The position numbers and the translations under genes are program-made. A stretch of 64,000 nucleotides of DNA. It comes from CAZMSD01 sp964568855. GTDB taxonomy: Bacteria; CAIWAD01. Where the stretch lies: positions 4,578 to 68,577 of the forward strand of contig CAZMSD010000020.1 of NCBI GenBank assembly GCA_964568855.1, read 5' to 3'. The notes below the pieces were generated by a model. That model worked only from the letters and a program-made list of their open reading frames with translations, was not told the origin of the DNA and did no database searches. This document shows positions 33,056 through 40,692 of this stretch, one piece after another. Position 1 is the first letter of the stretch, and every line of letters starts with the position of its first letter.

Positions 33056-34267
33056 GTCGCCCTGAGGCACTTGCGCAGCCGGCACCGCCTGGGATTCATC
33101 TCGGTGGTCACCTGGTTTTCGGTGGCCGGAATCACCATCGGTACGGGAGCCTTGATCATCGTGCTGGCGGTGATGAGCGGTTTCGAGAGCGAAGTGCGCG
33201 GCCGGATCATCGGCCTGGACGCCCACCTGCGGGTGCGCAGCTTCCACGATCGCGGAATCGCCGAACCGCAGGAGATCCTGGACCTCCTGGCGGACCTTCC
33301 CGGACTCGTGGGCATGAGTCCCTACGTGATCGAGAAGGGCATGCTGCGGCACCGCGGCAGCACCGAAAGCGCCGTGATCCGCGGCATGGATACGGAGAGC
33401 CTGCGCGGCCTGCTGCCCCTGGAAGAGCACCTGCTGGCGGGCGATATCCGCTTCGAGCCCGAGGGCGAAGGAGAGCTGCCGGGCATCCTGCTGGGCCGCT
33501 ATCTGGCAGCCGGACTGGGCGTGATTCCCGGCGACACGCTGCTGGTGATTTCGCCTACCGGCCTGGTTTCGGCCTTCAGCCAACCCGTGGTCCGGCGCTT
33601 CGCGGTGCGCGGCATCTTCGAACTGGGCATCTACGAGTTCGACGACGCCATCGCCTTCGTGGGTCTCAAGCAGGCCCAGAGCCTGTTCCGTCTGGGCCAG
33701 AGCGTCAGCGGCATCGAGATCCGGCTCAAGGACCTCAACCGGGCCGACGAGGTGAAGGAAGAGATCGGCCGCCGCCTGGACTATCCCTACGCCGCCTGGA
33801 CCTGGTTCGAGATGCACAAGAACCTCTTCAGCATGATGAAGCTCGAGAAGTGGATGATGTTCATCATGCTCTCGCTGATCGTGCTGGTGGCGGCCTTCAA
33901 CATCATCTCCACGTTGACCATGGTGACCATGGAGCGGCGACGCGAGATCGGCATCTTGAAGGCCATGGGAGCGGATTCGCGCAGTATCGCCAGGATATTC
34001 ATCGGCGAAGGACTGCTGCTGGGCGGCAGCGGAACCCTGGCGGGTTCGCTGGTGGGCTTGGCCCTCTGCTGGATCCAGCTGCGCTGGCAGCCGCTGAGCC
34101 TGCCGCCCGACGTGTACTTCATCAGCACCTTTCCGGTGGAGCTGCGACTGCAGGACATCCTGCTGATCACCTGTTCGGCGCTGCTGATCAGTCTCGCGGC
34201 GACCCTGTATCCGGCGGTACGCGCGGCAAGGCTGCATCCCGTGGAGGCTATCCGCCATGACGGTTGA
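33038..34267 (+). CDS. lolC: LolC/LolE family lipoprotein-releasing permease
   Basis: 409-residue inner-membrane permease that lifts lipoproteins out for transfer to the outer membrane. Four membrane helices: one near the N-terminus (about 22-45, WFSVAGITIGTGALIIVLAV), three in the C-terminal third (LSLIVLVAAFNIISTLTMVT; LLGGSGTLAGSLVGLALC; the last near 375-395). A large periplasmic domain lies between. The N-terminus FSVALRHLRSRHR is typical. The stop overlaps lolD by 11 bases. One permease gene is present, so it may act as a homodimer (LolF-like). Confidence 0.92.
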   Translation: MRWEFSVALRHLRSRHRLGFISVVTWFSVAGITIGTGALIIVLAVMSGFESEVRGRIIGLDAHLRVRSFHDRGIAEPQEILDLLADLPGLVGMSPYVIEKGMLRHRGSTESAVIRGMDTESLRGLLPLEEHLLAGDIRFEPEGEGELPGILLGRYLAAGLGVIPGDTLLVISPTGLVSAFSQPVVRRFAVRGIFELGIYEFDDAIAFVGLKQAQSLFRLGQSVSGIEIRLKDLNRADEVKEEIGRRLDYPYAAWTWFEMHKNLFSMMKLEKWMMFIMLSLIVLVAAFNIISTLTMVTMERRREIGILKAMGADSRSIARIFIGEGLLLGGSGTLAGSLVGLALCWIQLRWQPLSLPPDVYFISTFPVELRLQDILLITCSALLISLAATLYPAVRAARLHPVEAIRHDG

Positions 34268-34961
34268 GGACGGCCTTAAGAGAAGATCGCCCGTGGTGCT
34301 GGAAGCCCACGCCGTGTCGAAGGTCTTCAGGCACTCGGGAGGCGACGTCCAGGCCCTGAACCGCGTGAAGCTGCAGGTCCGGGCTTCAGAGGCCGTGGCG
34401 GTGATGGGACGCAGCGGTGCGGGAAAGTCCACGCTGCTGCACGTTCTGGGCGGCCTGGAGGCGCCCAGCGAAGGCCGGGTGATCGTGGAGGGCCGCGATC
34501 TCTATGGGTTGGGCGACCGGGATCGGGCGGCACTTCGGGCGGCGCGGATGAGTTTCGTGTTCCAGGCCCATCACCTGCTCTCGGAGTTCACGGCCCTGGA
34601 GAACGTACTGCTGCCCGCGCGGATCCTGGGATGTCCTGAATCGAAGGCCCGGGAGCGGGCCCGAGACCTGCTGGAGACTTTCGGATTGGCCGACAGAACC
34701 GGTCACCGACCGGTTGAACTGTCCGGGGGCGAATGCCAGCGGGTGGCGCTGGCCCGGGCGCTGGTCAACCGGCCTGCAATCGTTTTAGCCGATGAACCCA
34801 CCGGGAACCTGGACCGCGAACACGCGGAGGATATCCTGGTGGAACTGTCGAGGGTGGTGGAACACGATGGCGGTTCCCTTGTCATCGTGACACACGACCC
34901 TGGAATCACGGAGATCGCACATCGAGTGGTGAGACTCGATGATGGTCGAATCAACGGATAG
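34257..34961 (+). CDS. lolD: Lipoprotein-releasing ABC transporter ATPase
   Basis: 234-residue ATPase partner of the LolC-like permease. Walker A is GRSGAGKST (about residues 51-59), the signature LSGGECQRVALARAL, and Walker B VLADEPTGNLD. It is in the MacB/LolD/FtsE subfamily; adjacency to the permease supports LolD. The ATG at 34257 lies inside the end of lolC. Confidence 0.93.
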   Translation: MTVEDGLKRRSPVVLEAHAVSKVFRHSGGDVQALNRVKLQVRASEAVAVMGRSGAGKSTLLHVLGGLEAPSEGRVIVEGRDLYGLGDRDRAALRAARMSFVFQAHHLLSEFTALENVLLPARILGCPESKARERARDLLETFGLADRTGHRPVELSGGECQRVALARALVNRPAIVLADEPTGNLDREHAEDILVELSRVVEHDGGSLVIVTHDPGITEIAHRVVRLDDGRING

Positions 34962-34996
34962 GGTCCGGAGCACATCCGGGCTTGTGGAGGTGTCCG

Positions 34997-35449
34997 ATGA
35001 TTTGCCAGTGCTGTTATATCGCAGAATCCGTCGCCGTGCGCGGACGTGGGCCGCACCGGTTGCGGTTGTGCATCCGCTGCCTGGCGAAATCCGGGCTGCA
35101 TCATCTGAGCGGCTGGGAATTATGGCCCGAGCGGGTCCACTCTGCCGAGCCGGGCGATTCATCCCCGGCGGCGCTCTCTGCGGACGAGCTGCGCTGTCCC
35201 ACCTGCTTCAAGAGCATCAGGGAATTCTGCCGCAGCGTGCGCTATGGCTGCGTGGATTGCCGCAGAACATTCCTCCCGCAGTTGGAGAAGGTTCTCAAGG
35301 CCCTGCATTCCCTGGGGGGCGGTGAAGTCTCAGAGACGCGCAGCCTGCGTGAGGTGGACCTGTCCCTGGCTCTGCTGCTGGAGGACTACGAGCTGGCCGC
35401 CCGGATCCGCGACGAAATGGCGCAGCATCAACCCAGCGGAGAAACGTGA
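34997..35449 (+). CDS. McsA-like zinc-finger protein with UVR motif
   Basis: 150 residues. C3-x2-C6 with C25-x2-C28 forms one zinc site; C66-x2-C69 with C84-x2-C87 forms another. A C-terminal UVR-like motif (LLEDYELAARIRDEM) follows. This is the McsA layout: in Firmicutes McsA activates the arginine kinase McsB and works with ClpC. GGAGG (34986-34990) precedes the ATG by six bases. Its stop overlaps the McsB-like gene by four bases. clpC lies about 5 kb downstream on the same strand. Confidence 0.85.
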   Translation: MICQCCYIAESVAVRGRGPHRLRLCIRCLAKSGLHHLSGWELWPERVHSAEPGDSSPAALSADELRCPTCFKSIREFCRSVRYGCVDCRRTFLPQLEKVLKALHSLGGGEVSETRSLREVDLSLALLLEDYELAARIRDEMAQHQPSGET

Positions 35450-36495
35450 ACCTGAAGGAGCTTTTCGCCCGCCTGTGCTCCGGGCAGCCTGCCTGGCTGC
35501 CCGGCGACGACGGAATCCTCCTCTTCGGTCGGCTCCGCGTTTCCCTGAACCTGCGCGGCCTGGTGTTTCCGGAGCGCATGGGCGGGGAAGAACGGGTGCA
35601 GCTGCTCGAGATGCTGCTCGCCAGACCCGAAGTATGCGCGGACCTGGCGCTGCGCTGTGAACTGGACCGCCCGGTCGAGGAAGAGTGGGAGTTCCTGAGC
35701 GAACGCTGGGTTCTCGAACCTTGCCGCCTGCCCGTCGGCGGCTGTGAAATCCTGCTGGCGACCGACGAGAGCCTGAGCCTCCTGATCAACGGCGAAGACC
35801 ACCTGCGCTACCAGGGCCTGGGTTCCGTCGAGTCTCTGCTTATGCTCCTGGCGGATCTCGAGCGGCGCGCGGAGGCACTGCAGCAGAATCCGGGACTCGC
35901 CCTTAACGCCACCGGAGCGCGGCAGGTGAGTTCGCCCTTTCTCTGCGGCTCGGGAACGCTGGTCACCCTGGTGCTGCACCTGCCCGGCTTGAGCTGGTGG
36001 GGCCGGATCGAGGAGCTGCTCGACCCGCTCTACAACGAAGGCATCTGCTACCGGACCTGGCAGGAGGGCTTCGGGGATTTCCTGGTGCTCGAGAACCTGA
36101 GCGCCCAGGAGGATCATCGACCGGCCCAGACCCTGGACCAGGTGATCCGACAGCTCGAGCCCATCGGCGAAGCGGAGGGGGAGGCTCGCCGCGAGCTGCT
36201 GCTGCACCGGCGTTTTGAGGTGGAGGACCGGGTGCAACGGGCTCTGGCGCTCTGCCGCAGCGCCCGTCTGATGGGCTATCCGGAGTTCGTCGAGCACTTA
36301 AGCTACGTGCGCCTGGGACTCCAACTGCGCGAGGAAGGTGATGGCCTGGCCGAACTGGAACTGTCCGAACCCGTTTCGCCCCTGCTGCTCAGACTGGCGC
36401 CGGCTCACCTGCGCCACTGCTCCCAGGGTACCGGTGACGGCAGGCAGGCGGCGGCTCTCAGGGCGGGCATCCTGCGCGCGCTGCTGAATCCCTGA
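35446..36495 (+). CDS. McsB-like protein arginine kinase homologue, active site degenerate
   Basis: 349 residues, alignable with McsB along its length (LLFGRLRVSLNLRGLVFP for ILSSRIRLARN..., INGEDHLRYQ for LNEEDHIRIQ, MLHLP-like LVLHLP, end SYVRLGLQL for SDVRLGIDL). The kinase active site is altered: the first Glu of N-E-E-D-H is Gly116 and the Cys and Arg of C-P-T-N-x-G-T-x-x-R-A are replaced (SPFLCGSGTLVTL). Phosphotransfer to protein Arg is therefore doubtful; a pseudokinase adaptor is possible. It overlaps the McsA-like gene by four bases. Confidence 0.8.
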   Translation: MNLKELFARLCSGQPAWLPGDDGILLFGRLRVSLNLRGLVFPERMGGEERVQLLEMLLARPEVCADLALRCELDRPVEEEWEFLSERWVLEPCRLPVGGCEILLATDESLSLLINGEDHLRYQGLGSVESLLMLLADLERRAEALQQNPGLALNATGARQVSSPFLCGSGTLVTLVLHLPGLSWWGRIEELLDPLYNEGICYRTWQEGFGDFLVLENLSAQEDHRPAQTLDQVIRQLEPIGEAEGEARRELLLHRRFEVEDRVQRALALCRSARLMGYPEFVEHLSYVRLGLQLREEGDGLAELELSEPVSPLLLRLAPAHLRHCSQGTGDGRQAAALRAGILRALLNP

Positions 36496-36514
36496 GGACT
36501 ATACGCACCATCGA

Positions 36515-37873
36515 TCAGGGGTCGATGAACAGCACCCGATAGTACTTCTGTGCGTCCATTCCGATCGGATCGACCACAGTGATCGTGCCGCCGGTGCCGG
36601 GTATAACGTCTCCCAGGTCACTCCAGCCCTCTGGATAGGGTTCAAGCGAATACTGCAGCTGGTATTCGTTGAAGTCGCTGCTGTCCCACGACAGCTCGAC
36701 ATCGTCCGGCGGCAGGGTCGCGATATCGAGATGGGCCGGGAAGGGGTTGTACTTGAATGCGGTTCCGTGTCCGAACGCGCCGCCGGTGCCCGTCATCCCG
36801 TAGTAGTAGCCGTCCGGACCAAGCTCGACGTGGCTGGTGACACCCGAGACGGCTCCGCTGAAATTGTGCTCCACGACGTAATCCGAACCGTCGAAGTTCA
36901 TGCTCACCAGGGCGCCACTGGTAAAATGCACCATCCGCGAGCCGATGAGGGTCACCTCATGTACTGGTGAGGTCGCATCGCCGGCGAAGGCTCCGTAGTG
37001 ATGGATCACCTCGAAGTCGCTGCCGTCGGGATGGATGCGGTAGGTCGTACCGGTGTTGTAGGTTCCACCGTAGGGCGCCTGTCCCACCAGCCATTCGCCG
37101 GCCCTCACCATGTAGCCGTGGGGTCCAGATCCATCGGAACTGTCGAAGGAATGCAGCAGCATGAAATCGGAACCGTCCGCATTCATAGACCAGATCGTGC
37201 CATGATTGGTGGCCCCGCCTTGCCAGGTCTGGCCATATAAAACGCCCTCCTCGTACAGCAGGCCCATGTGTCCGCGATTGCCGCCTCCCGGTGCTCCGGC
37301 ATAGTGGTGCAGGATGTCATAGGTAAGACCGGTGTTACCGCAGCGGAAGATAACACCCATGTTGTAGGCCCCGCCCCAGCGCGTATGGCCGTAGAGGTTG
37401 TCGCCCACCGGAATAACGTCGCCGTGGGGCGATGCTCCCTCCGTCCCGGTGAAGCTGAACAGGGTCTGGTAGCCTGATCCGTCCAGGTTAATCCGGAAGA
37501 TAGTGCCCTGGTTGTAGGTGCCTCCAGCGAGCGCCATGCCGTAGAGGGTGGATCCTGATACGGTCAGCCCGTTGTGCGGCTCGCGACCGTCGCCCGCTGC
37601 GCCGAACTCATGCAGCAGGGCATAATCGCTGCCGTCATCGTTCATGCTGTAGATCACGCCCGCATCGTAGTCGCCTCCATAGCGGGTCATGCCGTAGAGT
37701 CTGCCATCGTGCTCGAGGACATTGTTGCTCCAGGCTCGCCGGCCGTCGTCGACACCCCCCTCGAAGTGGTGCAGGACCGCAACCTGGCCGGTCCCATTTG
37801 AAGCCATCAAGAGAACCAGCAGGATCGGCAGAACCGCGCTCTGCCCGAGGAGGTGTCTTAATCTTGTCTTCAT
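36515..37873 (-). CDS. Secreted GloVer-type tandem repeat protein
   Basis: 452 residues. Signal peptide MKTRLRHLLGQSAVLPILLV and onward, then about seven repeats of 45-55 residues with the pattern LYG.t..GG.yn.GtIf..n.DGS.y..LH.F. This is the repeat of choice-of-anchor GloVer-containing proteins, probably a beta-propeller. A fibronectin-III-like C-terminal segment (about 375-452; LDIATLPPDDVELSWDSS) ends in DAQKYYRVLFIDP. Start chosen at the ATG after GAGGGAT; a longer upstream opening lacks support. It is convergent with the McsB-like gene and lies in less GC-rich DNA. Confidence 0.8.
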   Translation of the reverse strand: MKTRLRHLLGQSAVLPILLVLLMASNGTGQVAVLHHFEGGVDDGRRAWSNNVLEHDGRLYGMTRYGGDYDAGVIYSMNDDGSDYALLHEFGAAGDGREPHNGLTVSGSTLYGMALAGGTYNQGTIFRINLDGSGYQTLFSFTGTEGASPHGDVIPVGDNLYGHTRWGGAYNMGVIFRCGNTGLTYDILHHYAGAPGGGNRGHMGLLYEEGVLYGQTWQGGATNHGTIWSMNADGSDFMLLHSFDSSDGSGPHGYMVRAGEWLVGQAPYGGTYNTGTTYRIHPDGSDFEVIHHYGAFAGDATSPVHEVTLIGSRMVHFTSGALVSMNFDGSDYVVEHNFSGAVSGVTSHVELGPDGYYYGMTGTGGAFGHGTAFKYNPFPAHLDIATLPPDDVELSWDSSDFNEYQLQYSLEPYPEGWSDLGDVIPGTGGTITVVDPIGMDAQKYYRVLFIDP

Positions 37874-38247
37874 GTCATCCCTCTGTTGTAGTGGAGCCCT
37901 TGAGTCCAGCACTCCGATGACTCGGTGTCGCATTATTCTGTGAACGGAAATGGGGCAAGAAGCATGCTCCGCAGACATGGCCTTCCTGCAGGGCACAGTA
38001 TTGGAACAAAAGGATTCTGGACTTGAAAATGCAAGCAGGGAAGACGGAATCGTGAAATATTTGACTAGGGCCTAATGAACCAAGGTTATGGGATTCAGTA
38101 CCCACCATGATGAGAATTGTGATCTGCCAACAGGAACCAAAGCAGGATCTTGTAGTTTGAGATTTAAAAGTTTGTTAGGTTTGTCGAAGTGCAACAAGTT
38201 CGCAGCGCTTCAATCGCCTCAGCAGCAATAGAAATCGAGCCGCGTAG
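37874..38247 (+). other. Gene-free, lower-GC intergenic region
   Basis: 374 bases between the GloVer gene (minus) and the DUF255 gene (plus). GC is visibly lower than in the flanks, and no convincing gene, tRNA, terminator or IS end was found. A short minus-strand frame (37875-38108) lacks coding character. It must hold both divergent promoters, but no strong sigma70 match stood out. Confidence 0.5.
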
Positions 38248-40491
38248 ATGGAACGCAGCCTGTGGTCTACTATCAGGCAAGCCTTGCTGGCGCTGATCCT
38301 GCTGCTGGGAGGGCTCCTGCTGACCGAACGGCTCCTGCCGGCACCGGATCTACTTAAGCGGGCTCGCTCGGAGGAAGGAAGCGGGATGGATGAGCAGAAA
38401 GACACCTTGACGATCGAGAGTACCGGAGCCAACCGCCTGCGCTTCGAGCAGAGTCCCTACCTGCTGCAGCACAAGGACAACCCGGTGGACTGGTATCCCT
38501 GGGTAGAGGAGGCCTTCCGGCAGGCGGAGAGCGAAGATCTGCCGCTAATGCTCTCCGTGGGTTATTCCACCTGTCACTGGTGTCACGTGATGGAGCGGGA
38601 ATCCTTCGAGGATAGCGAGGTGGCGACCCTGCTGAACGAGGGCTTCGTCTGCATCAAGGTGGACCGGGAGGAACGACCGGACATCGATCACCTCTACATG
38701 AACGTGACGCAAATGATGACCGGGCGCGGCGGCTGGCCCATGACGGTCTTCATGACTCCCGGGGGAGAACCATTCTACGCCGCCACCTACCTGCCGAAGC
38801 ACGGCCGCAGCGGACTGCCGGGAATGATGGAGCTTCTGCCGCGGATCAGTGAACTGTGGCGGAACCAGCGCCACCGGCTGACCGCGACCGCGGGTAGGGT
38901 GGGGCAGGCGCTCGAGCAGCTCGACCGGATTTCCGGGGTGGCCGGACTTCCCGGCGAGGCGGAGCTGGACCGCGGGCTGGATGTCCTGCGCCGCAGCTTC
39001 GACCGGGAGCACGGCGGATTCGGCGGCCGGCCCAAGTTTCCCGTGCCGCACAACTTCCTCTTCCTGCTCAGGCAGTGGCAACGCAGCGGCGATCCCGAGA
39101 CTCTGGCCATGGTGGAGCGCGGCCTGCGGGCTTTGCGCCGGGGCGGCATCTTCGACCAGCTCGGTTTCGGCTTCCACCGCTATTCAACGGACGAGCGCTG
39201 GTTCGCGCCGCATTTCGAGAAGATGCTCTACGACCAGGCGCTGCTGGCCCTGGCCTATGCCGAATGCCACCAGGCCACCGGATCGGATTTCTATGCCCGC
39301 GTGCTGCGGGAGATCCTGGAGTACGTACTCCACGATCTCGCTTCCCCTGAAGGTGCCTTCTACTCAGCGGAGGACGCCGACAGCGAGGGTGAAGAAGGCC
39401 GCTTCTACGTCTGGCAACTCGCGGAAGTCCGCGAGCTGCTGGGAACCGAGGACGCCGCCCTGGCGGCGCGGGTTTTCGGGCTTAAAGAGGACGGCAACTG
39501 GCCGGAGGGCCGGGGCAATATCCTGTGTCTGGAACGCGGCTTCGCCTCCGCGGCCTCCGAGGCCGGACTCGCGCAGGGCGACTTCGACGGGCGCTACGAG
39601 AGCATCCGCCGGCGTATGCTGTCACACAGGGCCGGCCGGGTGCGGCCGGGGCTGGACGACAAGGTACTCTGCGACTGGAACGGGTTGATGATCGCCGCCC
39701 TGGCCCGCGCCGGGGCGGTCCTCGAGGATGAGACCTACACCGCGGCGGCCCGACGCTGCGCCCGCTTTCTGCTTGAACGGCTGCGCGATGCGGAAGGCCG
39801 GCTGCTCCACAGCTACCGCGGGGGCAAGGCGGCCGTCCGCGCCCACCTGGACGATTACGCCTTCCTGATCTGGGGTCTGATCGAGCTGCACCAGGCTGAT
39901 TTCGACCCGGCCTGGCTCGAGGCCGCCCTGGAGCTTCAAACAGAGCAGCATGCCCATTTCTGGGACGAGGAACAGGGTGGCTACTACCTGGGCGCCGATG
40001 ACGGCGAATCGCTGATCGCGAGGCTCAAGGAAACCCATGACGGTGCCCTGCCGGCGGGCAATTCCGTGGCCCTGCAGAACCTGCAGCGCCTGGCCCACCT
40101 GAGCGGGGATCCCCTGCTGTTCCAGCGCGCCGACAGCCTGGCCCGGGCTCTCAAGACCCTTAAGGAAAGCAGCGACGGGGACGGAAGCCAATATCTCTGC
40201 GCGGTGGATTTTCTGGCGGGGCCCTCGCGGGAAGTGGTGCTCTGCGGTCCGCTGGAGCGCGAGGATACGCGGATTCTGCTGGCCGAGCTTCGCGGGCGCT
40301 ATCTTCCGCGGACGGTGATCCTGCTGCGCCCGGAGGACGCGGATCTCCGGGCCCGGATCGACGCCCTGGCGCCCTTCAGCAGCGGGCAGGGAATGCTCGG
40401 CGACCGGGCCGCCGCTTACGTCTGCGAGAATTTCAGCTGCCTGCGGCCCGCGACTTCGCCCCGGGAACTGGCGAGTCAGCTGGGACGCTGA
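38248..40491 (+). CDS. DUF255 thioredoxin-domain protein (YyaL/SPATA20 family)
   Basis: 747 residues. A membrane helix (about 10-27) precedes a DUF255 thioredoxin-like domain (about 65-225; EQSPYLLQHKDNPVDWYPWV, then STCHWCHVME with the CxxC pair) and an alpha/alpha-barrel domain related to N-acylglucosamine epimerase folds (about 235-720). Family members are widespread; no certain reaction is known. The membrane anchor is unusual, as most members are soluble. A start at a later ATG (38386) would remove the helix. Confidence 0.88.
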   Translation: MERSLWSTIRQALLALILLLGGLLLTERLLPAPDLLKRARSEEGSGMDEQKDTLTIESTGANRLRFEQSPYLLQHKDNPVDWYPWVEEAFRQAESEDLPLMLSVGYSTCHWCHVMERESFEDSEVATLLNEGFVCIKVDREERPDIDHLYMNVTQMMTGRGGWPMTVFMTPGGEPFYAATYLPKHGRSGLPGMMELLPRISELWRNQRHRLTATAGRVGQALEQLDRISGVAGLPGEAELDRGLDVLRRSFDREHGGFGGRPKFPVPHNFLFLLRQWQRSGDPETLAMVERGLRALRRGGIFDQLGFGFHRYSTDERWFAPHFEKMLYDQALLALAYAECHQATGSDFYARVLREILEYVLHDLASPEGAFYSAEDADSEGEEGRFYVWQLAEVRELLGTEDAALAARVFGLKEDGNWPEGRGNILCLERGFASAASEAGLAQGDFDGRYESIRRRMLSHRAGRVRPGLDDKVLCDWNGLMIAALARAGAVLEDETYTAAARRCARFLLERLRDAEGRLLHSYRGGKAAVRAHLDDYAFLIWGLIELHQADFDPAWLEAALELQTEQHAHFWDEEQGGYYLGADDGESLIARLKETHDGALPAGNSVALQNLQRLAHLSGDPLLFQRADSLARALKTLKESSDGDGSQYLCAVDFLAGPSREVVLCGPLEREDTRILLAELRGRYLPRTVILLRPEDADLRARIDALAPFSSGQGMLGDRAAAYVCENFSCLRPATSPRELASQLGR

Positions 40492-40636
40492 ATTTCCGTT
40501 CACACGCTTACCAATACTCGTGACACACCGGGAACCTTCGCGGCGCCCGGTGGTGCAAGAAATGGGACCGCCTCATTCGCCGGGCGGCCGTACTAAGTAG
40601 CGCTCCATAGCTGCCGATACTATCTTTGGCCTGCGA

Positions 40637-40675
40637 GGCGGCCGGCGGGCCGCCCTCCGGGGCCGAAAACGGCCC
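40637..40675 (+). promoter_or_regulatory. Paired hairpins in the clpC leader
   Basis: Hairpin 1: GGCGGCC, loop GGCG, GGCCGCC (40637-40654). Hairpin 2: GGGCCG, loop AAAA, CGGCCC (40660-40675). The run GGAAGGAAGGAA leads into the clpC ATG 17 bases later. No CIRCE element or CtsR-type heptad repeat was found. Confidence 0.4.
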
Positions 40676-40692
40676 GCAAGGAAGGAAGGAAC

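Noticed and set aside
32345..34432. 695-codon minus-strand frame opposite lysS copy, lolC and lolD
   Set aside because: Antisense of clear genes; His/Gln-rich composition is the usual shadow of GC-rich coding DNA.
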